From contig JACGCM010001272.1 of the NCBI GenBank assembly GCA_014058105.1, positions 3,658,001 through 3,722,000 of the forward strand: 64,000 bases of DNA. Direction: 5' to 3'. The number at the start of each line of letters is the position of its first letter. Position 1 is the first letter of the stretch. The notes beneath the pieces are model-generated. The model made no database searches, was not told where the DNA came from, and saw nothing but the letters and a program-made list of their open reading frames with translations. The DNA is from Kingdonia uniflora (lineage: Eukaryota; Streptophyta; Magnoliopsida; Ranunculales; Circaeasteraceae). Below are positions 54,745-64,000 of the stretch, piece after piece. The position numbers and the translations under genes were made by a program.

Positions 54745-57534
54745 AGATCTTAACTGACGATTCCATTACCGCCGAAGGAGGAAAGGATAAGAGGAAAATA
54801 GTGTCTAGGAGTCTCTATTGCGAACAGCGAGAGGAGGCTGAGATCGAGGAAGTTTTGAAGAAGTTGTAGAAATTGAGCAAACTGGTGTGGACTAACGCTG
54901 TAGATTCTCACTCGGGTGTTGAAGGTAAGTTTGTCTTTGTGTTTATAAGAATTTTTGTATAAAAATCTTTATTGTGTTAAGATAAGGATGTAATCCCCAC
55001 CCAAACACAAAATAAAAATAATAAGGGGAATAATAACTACGGGGCGAGAAAAATCATTGTGTGATAATTGTGATTGTAGAAGTGATCTAGTAGTACGAGC
55101 TAATAATTGATATATATACCTCGACCTATCTGTAGGTTTAGTTGGAACAACTTCTTGTATAGTAGATCCTTTACTGTAGATAAGTATGGTTTCGGCCTTC
55201 GGTTGTGTAAAGGCAGATGAAGTAGACCTAGTAAGGCGTTTATCTCTCGTCATTGGAGTAGGGGACGAGGAGGATATTGTAGCAGAACTGGTAGAATGGC
55301 CTCGTTTGAAGGGTTCTCGAGTTGAGTACCTTATGGGTTATAGTCAGTTTAGGGAGTTCTGTAAGGCCAAAAGTAGTGTAGATGGGATCTGGGGGCACGC
55401 CTTCGGATATAGGGGTAATTTCTTTAGGACTTGCAGTGTCAGATAAGGAGGGGATTACCTGTATTTGCTGCCTGATTTGGCTAAAGAAAAGAAGTGCAGG
55501 CATTTGGGGGACGAAGTGTCCTTGTAGTACGTTCAAGGCACGGTGAAGGAGAGTCGAACTGATGGTTTTTGTTGTTATTTAGCCCAGTTCGACTATGGGT
55601 TGACGCTGCCTTTGAGCAATTTGGCTAAGAGTGTTACGAATATGATTGGGGCTTGCCCGACGCAGCTAAATTATAATTTTTGGGAAGTTATCCTTGTATG
55701 CGAAACCCTTAATGAGAGATGGGCTGCATCTGGTAGTGAGAGTAGGATTATTGCCAAGGATTTTCTGGAGTATTACGCTGTGAAGTATGTCACAGCAACT
55801 GATGCTGCATATATTTCTTCTAGTTATTCAAGACCATACTTCTTAGACCTGTCTTCAGCAGAGCGAGTGTGGAACGACAACCTTTTATGGGTGTCTGGTA
55901 AATATCTTCAGCAGTCTGATAAGGAACCCCTGGAACTTAATAATAGAACTTGTAAGTTTGTTCTAGTTCAGGATGTTTGTGTATGTACACTCTGTCTTAC
56001 GACCAAAGCTTGTTTCTTGGCCGGTAGGCCAAGGGGGCGCTGGCTCTCTTGAGCTTGCAGGTGTCTATTCTGCAAGTTTGTCAGTATGCTTCTGTCGATC
56101 TATTTCCCAATTAGGTACTGATGTTGTGAGTCCCTGCTAACTATTATGCAGAAGGAGCAAGATGTTGCTAGAGAGAGAGAAGAGCATACTCTTTTGTATA
56201 ATGCTGAGTATGTAGATGAATATGAGGCTTTGATCTCTCAGTATGAAGATCGATTGGATGATAATGTAAAGCTTTCTCTAAATCTCGAAGAAGCTAAGAG
56301 CCAAGTCGAGGATAAGACTGCAACACTTTTGAGCAGGGATTTGGCTTTGAATTAACTTATCAGCAAACTTACTGAGTTAAAGGAAAGAGCAGCGTCAGGT
56401 TCTCGGCACGATGCTGAGTTAGCCAAATACCATATTAGAGCATTGAATGGCGAGATATCTGATATGAAATGTAACATTTGTGCTCTGAACAAACAGTTGT
56501 TAAAGAGAGAGATCGATCTGGATACTGCACGAACTAATTTGGCTATGTCTGAGGCCGATTTTGAAAAATTGAACAGTAGTATTGTGGGCAAAGATTTAGA
56601 ATTACGTAACTCTGCACAAATACGTGATAGTTTGATTGCCAGGTTAGATCGTTTGAAGGCTAATTTACGTCGTTTAAAAGAGAGAGAGGCTAAGAGCAGG
56701 GCTGATTTAGCAGAGGTTCAAGCCAAGAACAAAAGTTTGGTAGATGATTTGGCCCACGTCCGCATAAATGTGAGGAGGGGGTGCAACGTGATAAGGAGAT
56801 GAATAAAAGAATTAATCAACTCTGTGTTTGAATTTCCAAATTGGAGCTGGAATTACGTGCACGGGAAATGAAGTATGAGAAGGATCTTAAATTGGAATTG
56901 GATAAAAGGGATGGTGAAATTGCTTATGGCGAGGGGAGTCGAGAGATGAAGGAATTCCTTCGTCAAAAAGAAGAGTTTGTGGAGAATATGCGTATTGACC
57001 TCACAAATTCTCGACAGAAGTTGATAGACCTTACGAGGCAGATGTGTGAACGTATTAATCAATTAAGAGTGGAATTAGTTGAATCGAAAGCTCTTCATTT
57101 GAGGGATAACAAGCGTGCTGCTGTTACTCACCAATCCTTTAAGGAACTAGTAGTTCATGAGCAAGATAAATATGACGGTGAAGCTTTGCATCAACGGCAA
57201 TTAAGCGCATTGGTTGCATTTTTTGTCGAGGAAATAAAATTTCTGCAGGTTGAGAGGGATTTGATGCAAGGTTGCTTCTTTGGGAGGACTTATTTTATGT
57301 AAACTCGATATCTCGAGCATAGATCCGATTGGGGTTATGGATCGTGGTATTGGGACCACGACTGCTGAAAAGATAGCTCGAAGGAGAGAAATTGTTACTG
57401 AACGATCTCCAGAATACATGGCATCCAGGACTGGAATAAGGGGAAGCTCGAGTGCAGTTTTACCTACTCCTGCTATGAGAGGAAGGTCGACTGCTCTCCC
57501 ATCAAGAAAATCTAGCATAATTAAAAAGAAGTAG
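54745..57534 (+). pseudogene. Antisense transposon-like coiled-coil gene (asORF2), element C
   Basis: The first exon (DDSITAEGGKDKRKIVSRSL) ends at GTTGAAG|GTAAG near 54,925. The N-terminal domain spans 55,200-55,945: YSQFREFCKAKSSVDG, YGLTLPLSNLAKSVTNMIG, VCETLNERWAASGS, IIAKDFLEYYAVKYV and KEPLELNNRT, matching element B's asORF2 block by block. An intron at about 55,952-56,151 (GTAAGTTTG ... TTATGCAG) follows. A long coiled coil then runs from KEQDVAREREEH (56,152) to about 57,290, and a Ser/Arg-rich basic tail ends RKSSIIKKK at 57,532. Stops near 54,867, 55,444, 56,353 and 56,800 make it a pseudogene. Probably nuclear (basic tail); role unknown. Confidence 0.6.
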
Positions 57535-57795
57535 ACTTGAATACTGATAATGAGTACCTTTTGTAATTAGATGTTGATACTTCAGTGACTGATTGAATTG
57601 ATCAGTGTTCGATGTAGGCCCTTGAGAGGAGCGTTGTAATTTGAAATGTTGATATTGGAAACTAACATTTTCTTCACCTGCAGTAGATGTTATTCTCTGG
57701 TTTGACCCATCGAATTAGAAGAAGTCTATGGGTGTAGAAGTGAGTATTATCTGTGCTTCAACCCTTGGACTTTAGGGAGGCTTAGCGGCATCGAG

Positions 57796-58410
57796 CAAGT
57801 TTTTTCCTCACTCATGCTTTAGGCGTATTATCTTCAGGCTAAGAGGTTCGTTATGGCCCCCGCCTTCGGATGTATGAGTATCCTCAGAAGTTAGGCTAGT
57901 ATTATCTATGCCATTACCAATATTGGATGTTGGAGCTTATCGGTAGCGATCAAGTTTTTTCCTCACTCGTGCTTTAGGCTTGTTATCTTCAGGCTAAGAG
58001 GTTCATAGCCCCCGCCTTCGGATGTATGAGTATCCTCAGGAGTTAGGCTAGTATTATCTATGCCATTACCAATATTGGATGTTAGAGCTTATCGGCAGCG
58101 AACAAGTTTTTTTCTCACTCGTGCTTTTGGCTTGTTATCTTCAGGCTAAGAGGTTCGTTATGGCCCCCGCCTTCGGATGTATGAGTATCCTCAGGAGTTA
58201 GGCTAGTATTATCTATGCCATTACCAATATTGGATGTTGGAGCTTATCGGCAGCGAGCAAGTTTTTTTCTCACTCGTGCTTTAGGCTTGCTATCTTCAGG
58301 CTAAGAGGTTCGTTATGGCCCCCGCCTTCGGATGTATGAGTATCCTCAGGAGTTAGGCTAGTATTATCTATGCCATTACCAATATTGGACGTTGGCTTTA
58401 CCTTTAGGTA
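57796..58410. repeat. Tandem repeat, about 154-bp unit, element C
   Basis: Four units start with 'caagttttttcctcactc' or a close variant at 57,796, 57,951, 58,103 and 58,258. Each contains 'atcttcaggctaagaggttc', 'cccccgccttcggatgtatgag' and 'taggctagtattatctatgcc'. The array lies between asORF2 and the end of pol, as in element B, but the unit sequence is unrelated. Confidence 0.9.
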
Positions 58411-58588
58411 TCGAGCTAGTATAAACTATGCTTTAACCCTTGGGGGGAGTGGTTGGAGATGAAGTGGAACTGTATAGGAGGGATTCTTGTGATAAAAAAG
58501 AGATTTCATTAATTGAAAAGAGTTTGTACATACATTGAAGGTGAATCCTTGAGGTGGATTGGGCGTTGCTGAGCGATGGAGGAGCTGT

Positions 58589-59517
58589 TCAGCGTCGATA
58601 TAACTTTAATATTTTTGTATTCCATGGATTTGGAATTTTGCCATCGGCTTCCGTCATGAGATAGTATGAACCCAGACCAATTCGACCTATGACCATGAAA
58701 GGACCTTCCTTGTTTTCTGCTAGTTTCCCAGCATGTGAATTTTTTCTATTATCGGGGATTTTTCGAAGGACCCAGTCGTTGATAGCGAACTCCCGAGTGT
58801 GAACTCGTTTGTTATATGAATTTGCCAGTATTTGATGATATCGACCAAGATTTGCGATAGCTTGATCTCGTGTCTCATCGATCCAATTAAGGTTGCACGC
58901 CAATTCGAATTTATTTTCTTCATTTGTGAGCTCGTGTTCTCTTACAGGATGGTGGTACTTTGTTGGGATTACTACTTCAGTTCCATAGGCAAGTAGAAAA
59001 GGAGAGCACTGTGTTGACTTCCGGGGCGTAGTTCGATAAGCTCATAAGACGTAAGGTAATTCACGTATCTAGTTGCCCTTCTTCTGTGACATAAGGTGCC
59101 TTTTGAGACCATCCACAATGATTTTGTTTGTGATCTCCGCCTGTCCGTTTCCCTGGGGGTAGCATGGGTTTGATGGAGAATAGATTATGTTATGTTTGTT
59201 GAGAAATATTGCGACCTTAGCTCCAATGAACTGAGGACCGTTATCGATACAGACCAAATGGGGACAACCGAATCTTGTGATGATATGCTGCCAAATGAAA
59301 GAAATGACCTTTTCTTCTCGAGTTCTGCATAGAGGAACTGCTTCGACCCATTTAGTGAAGTAATCCGTGGTAACAAGAAGAATTTTCCTATTACCAGGAG
59401 TATTGGGGAATTCACCAACTAGATCGAGTGCCCATCGCTTGAACGACCAGTACACCTTACTGGCATGGAGTTCGAGGGAAGGGGCCTGAGTTTGATTCCC
59501 ATTACGCTGACATGCGT
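58589..59517 (-). pseudogene. Integrase core and C-terminus, element C
   Basis: First Asp TTDYFTKWVEA (near 59,375), second Asp CIDNGPQF (near 59,240), and Glu in YPQGNGQAEITNK (near 59,140): the DDE set is intact. The C-terminal CNLNWIDETRDQAIANLGRY (near 58,890) ends WNTKILKLYRR. Only single stops (for example near 59,517 and 59,067) interrupt one continuous frame. Confidence 0.88.
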
Positions 59518-59518
59518 C

Positions 59519-60620
59519 TCATTTTCGTGAGTATTCTTCAGCTTGCTTCCGCATCCCTGGCCAGAAAACTCCTTGGGTAATAGTTCTATTAGCAAGAGCT
59601 CGTCCTGCGGTATGGGATCCGCAGGTACCTTCATGTAGATCTCCAAGCATCTTGTCGGCAAGTTCCTTAGTGAGGCACTTGAGGTATGGACCAGTGACTG
59701 AACATTTGTAGAGATTGCCGTTTGGTTGGACTGTGTAGCGCTTTGAATTCTCGATAATGTGTCTGAGCTGTTGTGGATCATCTAGTAGTGACCCGTTGCA
59801 TGAGTTATCCGGATTGAGATAAATAACGAATGGTTTCCTCCAATCATCTTCCGCCATCTCATCGCTCCCAGTGTTAATCGCATATATTGTAGTACGATTA
59901 ATACTGGGGCTAAAAATAACTTTGATTTGAAGGTGTCTTGATTCTGTAACCAATACTCTGGCTAAGTAAGCCAAGGAGTCGGCGTGGCGATTCTCTCCTT
60001 GAGGGAAGTATTCGAGCGTAACTTTGTGAAATTTGTTTAGCTTTTCTGCAACCTGAGCTGCATAATCGACCATGATGCCGTTCTTCTTGTAATATTCTGA
60101 GTAGTGATGAACGATTAGAAGAGAGTCTGTGTAGGCCGAGATTTCAGTGATTCCGAGTTCGAGAGCCATATTCAGAACATGAATGAGTGCCTCGTACTCT
60201 GTAACATTGTTCGAGGCTTTGAAGTCGAGACGGATGGATTTCTCGATTTTGTCGCTGGAAGGTGTAATGAGAACGATCCCAATTCCTGACCCTGGGGGTC
60301 CTGCTAAACCATCGGTGAGGAGCCTCCACTCTTTTTGAGATATCCATGATGCTCGATCATCAAAAGATTTGGAGTGTGGAAACTTATATGCTGCATCTTC
60401 GGCGAGATCTGGATCATGTTCTTCCCAGTCAGGATCTGAAACTGTAAAGTCTGCTTGGAAATCAACAACTGCTTGACCCATTTCTAAAATTCGCTGCTCG
60501 AATTTGATTTTGTGCTCCCCCAAACTGACGGACCACTACTGTATTCCTTTGGATTTCTTTTTCTTAAACAATACTTCCCGAAGTGGGTAGTTTGTCATGA
60601 CTTTGACAGGATGTGCCTAA
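59519..60620 (-). pseudogene. RNase H end, aRH and integrase zinc region, element C
   Basis: Starts with the last part of RNase H (PVKVMTNYPLREVLFKKKKS), a stop after KGIQ (near 60,540), then a long open frame. aRH is intact in appearance: TDGLAGPPGSGIGIVLITPS (near 60,300), EYEALIHVLNMALELG, AYTDSLLIVHHYSEYY and ENRHADSLAYLARVL. It continues into the integrase zinc region (LHEGTCGSHTAGRALANRTI, near 59,610). Upstream, RT and everything before it are deleted. Confidence 0.88.
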
Positions 60621-61019
60621 AAATAGTGTTTGAGCTATAATTGAATATTGCTTGACTGATGATTATTTATCGTAGCTCTTAAGTACGTGAAAAAATCGTG
60701 CGTTCTCACTGACGGCGCCAAATGTCGGGACCAGTCTGCTTGGAAATCAACAACTGCTTGACCCTTTTCTAAAATTTACTGCTCGAATTTGATTTCTTGC
60801 TCCCCCAAACTGACGGGCCACTACTGTATTCGTCTGGATTTCTCTTTCTTAGACAATACTTCCCGAAGTGGGTAGTTTGTCATGACTTTGACAGGATGTG
60901 CTTAAAAATAGTATTTGAGCTATAATTGAATACTGCTTGACTGATGATTATTTATCGTAGCTCTTAAGTACGTGGAAAAATTGTGCGTTCCCACTGACGG
61001 CGCCAAATGTCGGGACCAG
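60450..61019 (-). repeat. 285-bp tandem duplication across the primer site, element C
   Basis: Units 60,450-60,734 and 60,735-61,019 are near-identical ('tctgcttggaaatcaacaac' starts both). Each contains the end of the RNase H coding part, the leader, a primer site (ggcgcca) and the first 12 bases of the LTR (tgtcgggaccag). The element thus carries two primer sites, only the outer one next to a full LTR. Confidence 0.9.
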
Positions 61020-61606
61020 ATTTTGCAAAGCTCGAAATAGCTTGAAATCGATCCTTACACCAAAGACTACTATGACAAGAATTAAATAAGGGATAACCCT
61101 TGACACAGGGGATTTAGTGTGGAAAACCTGTAAATAGGTAATAAACCATGACCTCAAGTGGAGGATTTTGTTAAAGTAGTATTATTGCTTGAGAGAGAGT
61201 GATTCTGATTACAAGAGTTAATCTAAGAAAAGATAGCTAAAAATCAGATAATTGAATGTATCGAATTGTCTGTTGACCGTCCCATTTCCTTAGGAGCTCT
61301 ACCCTTTTATAGACCCTGCTCTCAGCTTGACATCGTGCTTGAACACTTTCTTCTGAAAGTGGTAGTCATGGGCAATTGAGTGTGTAACTGCTAGCTCGTG
61401 GGAGACAGGTGTATGTTGACTTGTTCTGTTTATATCTGTTGTGAACGACCCACGTTCTGCTTGAGTTCGTGGTCGATGTGTAACTGTTGACGTGTATGTA
61501 ACGTGTTTGTTTATGCGTGAGTCTGGTACTGGATAAGATCGAGTCTTCCAGAGCTCGAGGTATAGATGAGATCGAGTGTACATAGCTCGAGGGATAAGTC
61601 CCTACA
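61008..61606 (-). repeat. 5' LTR of element C (599 bp)
   Basis: TGTCGGGACCAG...GTCCCTACA, followed by GATTC. Carries an extra short duplication near 61,545-61,590 relative to the 3' LTR. Confidence 0.9.
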
Positions 61607-61659
61607 GATTCCCTAATCGGTAAGGACTCATCAACAGACTCAATCACTATACGAGAAAG

Positions 61660-62210
61660 ATGGTCGGACTACTACATTGTCTGACCCCTTTTTGTCTTGA
61701 ATCTTGAGGTCAAACTCCTGTAAAAGTAATACCCACCGGATTAGCCGTGCCTTAGCATCTTTCTTTGACAAAAGATGTCAAAGTGCGACATGATCCGTGT
61801 AAACAATCACTTTAGATCCTATAAGATAAGATCTAAATTTTTCTAGCACATAAACAATGGCCAGGAGTTCTTTCTCGGTGGTCGTGTAATTCAATTGGGC
61901 GTCATTTAACGTTTTACTAGCGTAGTGGATGACATGGGGGAGTTTGTCAATCCGCTGTCCCAAAACAGCGCCTACAGAATAATCAGAGGCATCATACATT
62001 AACTCGAATGGTTCACTCCAAACAGGTGGACTAATAATTGGTGATATTGTGAGCTGGGTCTTAAGCTTATCAAAAGCTTCAAGACAAGGTGCATCAAACT
62101 CATAGGTCATATCTTTGGCCAAAAGACTGCTTAAATGACGAACAATCTTACTAAAATATTAGATAAAACGACGGTAGAAACCTGCATGTCCTAGAATGGA
62201 ACGGTCGCCC
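61660..62210 (-). pseudogene. RNase H, element D
   Basis: Catalytic blocks LMYDASDYSVGAVLGQR (near 62,010), TTTEKELLAIVYVLEKFRSY (near 61,870) and YTDHVAL, with a stop after it (near 61,778). Then sequence toward the spacer before integrase, ending at the insertion of element C in the block PIRE-FFPGEQ. Confidence 0.85.
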
Positions 62211-62218
62211 TTGACATT

Positions 62219-63639
62219 TCATGGTGGGGGGAGGTTAGAAATGATATCTATTTTGGCCTGCTCAACTTCTATTCCTTTTTCAGATATGATATGTCCCAAA
62301 ACTATCCCCCTTTTTACCATAAAGTGACATTTCTCCCAATTTAAAATAAGATTCTTTTCTTTGCATCTGAGTAATACTAGAGAAAGATGATGGAGGCACT
62401 GGTCAAATGAGTTGCCAAATAATGAGAAGTCATCTATGAAAACTTCAAGGAATCGCTCTACTATGTCAGAAAAAATGCTTAACATGCAACGCTGAAACAT
62501 CGCAGGAGCATTGCATAAGCCAAAAGGCATGCGACGGTAGACAAATGTGTCGAAAGGACATGTAAAAGTCATTTTCTCTTGGTCCTTGAGTGCGATGGGT
62601 ATTTGGCTATACCCAAAGTAGCCATCTAAAAACAATAAAATTTGTGCCCAACGAGTCGCTCGAGCATCTGGTCAATGAAAGGTAAGAGGATGTGATCTTT
62701 ACTAGTGACCGAGTTAAGCTTCCTGTAGTCTATGCAGACTCTCCATCTAGTGGTCGTTCTAGTGGGTACAAGGTCGTTATTCTCGTTCTTTACAATGGTG
62801 ATTCTCGACTTTTTTGGGACAACATGGATCGGGTTAACCCACGGACTATCAGAAATGGGATAGATGATCCCAGTATCAAGGAGTTTTAAAATCTCTTTCT
62901 GAACTACTTCAGCCATAGTCGGGTTCAATCTCCGTTGTCCTTCCCTGGACTTTTTGGCATTATCTTCCAAATTGATTTTATGCATACAATCCGAGGGACT
63001 AATTCCTTTAATGTTCTTTATACTCCAGCCAATAACTTTTGTATTTCCCTTAAGAACATGAATCAACTTTTCTTCATGAAGGGGTTCTAGGTCAGCAGAA
63101 ATAATGACGGGAATAGTTTCGTCAGGACCTAGAAAGACATACTTAAGGTGAGCGGGAAGATGTTTAAGCTCTATCTTTGGGGAGGTTACTTGAGCCTCCA
63201 AAATGAGTTTCTTAACATCTAATATTTCATGCTCACCTTCCGGCTCTAAAATTTCTAAAGCCGAATCTAATAAGGTTTTCACCTCATGGATGTACAAATC
63301 GTCCTCACAATCTCCATCAAAGTGGGACAAAAATGCTTTTAGGGGATCTAAGGTAATTGACCTCTCAAAAATATTACTCACAAGACTCTGGATCGTATTG
63401 CACTCGAGTAGTTCAAAATTAGAAGGGGAATGCGACGCATTAAAAATATTCAATTCTGCTGTCATGTTCCCGAAGGTCAACTTCATAATTCTATTGCGGC
63501 AATTGATTACTGCATTAGCTGTTGCCAAAAAGGGGAGGTAAAAAATAATAGGGATCTCGTCATCAGGTTTTGCCACTGGCTCAGTATCTAACACAACAAA
63601 GTCTACTGGATAAACAAACTGCTTAATTTGGATCAACAC
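62219..63639 (-). pseudogene. Reverse transcriptase with upstream linker, element D
   Basis: A 337-residue frame holds the end of the protease region and the linker, then DTGIIYPISDSPWVNPIHVV, RVCIDYRKLNSVTSKDH and LERLVGHKFYCF. A one-base T deletion near 62,630 shifts to the next frame: DGYFGYSQIPIA, FGLCNAPAMFQRCM, catalytic VFIDDFSLF (near 62,430) and GHIISEKGIEVEQAKID, with a stop near 62,219. Copies element RNA into DNA in active relatives. Confidence 0.9.
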
Positions 63640-64000
63640 ATCTTCAACTACACCCCTAGGAATCCTAATAGATTGGTCAGATAGCTAAAGGGTCCTATTT
63701 GTGGGTTTAAGTACTCTGATATCCAATTGCTCATAGATAGAGTAAGGAATGAGGTTCACGGCGGTACCTAAATCAAGTAGAGCTCTTCCTATCTTACGGG
63801 TCCCAATCGTACATGAAATAGTAGGGCATTCTGGGTCCTTGTATTTTGGAAGGGATTTATGCAAAAGGACAACACTAACATGTGTATCTAAAAGAATAGA
63901 CGTATCACTCTCGTGAACATGAAAAGCCTTTTTCGGGGCATGTATGCGCCGCTTTAAAGTGCAAAGATCTTTAAGGAATTTTGTGTAATTAGGAATATGC
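63640..64000 (-). pseudogene. Protease region, element D, cut by window edge
   Basis: Near 63,770 the minus strand reads GRALLDLGTAVNLIPYSIYE, the Athila-type retropepsin active site (DLGxxxN in place of DTGxxxN). A stop near 63,688 (after TNRTL) precedes the long frame that starts near 63,639. Gag lies outside the window. Confidence 0.8.

Larger units (their letters stand above)
52052..61606 (-). mobile_element. Tat-lineage Ty3/gypsy element C, internally deleted (9.56 kb)
   Basis: LTRs at 52,052-52,619 (3') and 61,008-61,606 (5'), with flanks AATTC and GATTC (5-bp duplication with one change). The tRNA-Asp-type primer site (TGGCGCCGTC on the minus strand) lies just inside the 5' LTR, and the purine tract (GCGAGGGGGCAAT) inside the 3' LTR. 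Gag, protease, RT and most of RNase H are deleted; the leader joins the end of RNase H near 60,615. aRH, integrase and the antisense genes remain. The insertion splits element D's pol between RNase H and integrase. Confidence 0.92.
48828..64000 (-). mobile_element. Athila-lineage Ty3/gypsy element D, split by element C, incomplete
   Basis: Minus orientation: protease (from about 64,000), RT, RNase H (to about 61,660), then element C, then integrase (52,051-50,704), a non-coding zone and the 3' LTR. The integrase C-terminal block [20 protein letters not shown] and the protease block ALLDLGTAVNLIPYS are of Athila type. No envelope-like frame is visible between pol and the LTR. Frameshifts near 62,630 and 51,455 and several stops disable it. 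Confidence 0.88.

Noticed and set aside
63203..63541. 112-codon plus-strand frame in element D
   Set aside because: Complement of the protease-RT linker; no independent support.

Overview
The window is nuclear DNA from a eudicot plant with a repeat-rich genome. The evidence is intron-containing genes with plant-specific products (a YODA-type MAPKKK and a TIC32-type dehydrogenase), Tat and Athila Ty3/gypsy retrotransposons, a Copia element with a tRNA-Met-type primer site and a plant-type Helitron. The species cannot be named from sequence alone.

Layout. 1-1,340: AT-rich flank, one possible gene start on the minus strand and part of a dispersed repeat R. 1,345-11,150: Tat element A, minus orientation, 5' LTR lost. 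11,190-11,660: the rest of R copy 1. 11,650-18,741: degenerate Helitron, minus strand, truncated before its helicase and split by an internally deleted Copia element (11,781-14,419, TSD GTAAG). 18,742-19,960: R copy 2. 20,162-34,223: full-length Tat element B, plus orientation, with paired LTRs and TSD AGTAG. 34,691-34,951: a small TIR-bounded insert carrying an inverted copy of part of the first exon of the next gene. 35,603-41,173 (+): YODA-like MAPKKK. 42,335-47,389 (-): TIC32-like short-chain dehydrogenase, convergent with the kinase; its third intron holds a Copia-LTR-like sequence. 48,828-64,000: Athila-lineage element D (minus, running off the right edge), split between RNase H and integrase by Tat element C (52,052-61,606, minus).

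The most interesting content is a gene module on the antisense strand of all three Tat elements, between the end of pol and the 3' LTR. It has two parts. One is a small ORF of about 105-125 codons ('asORF1'), next to the 3' LTR and behind its own TATA box. Its core motif, GM-x24-V-x-[H/D]-R-[R/K], has the same spacing in A, B and C. The other is a spliced gene ('asORF2') for a protein with a plant-transposon-like N-terminal domain and long coiled coils, also behind a TATA box. Extra antisense ORFs in Tat elements are known; I do not recognise the small ORF as a described family.

By-eye LTR comparison gives about 94% identity for B and about 92% for C. D must predate C, and the Helitron must predate the Copia element. 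The two host genes look intact, except that the kinase reading frame is shifted just before its conserved C-terminal tail. All coordinates and translations were worked out by eye; no searches were run.
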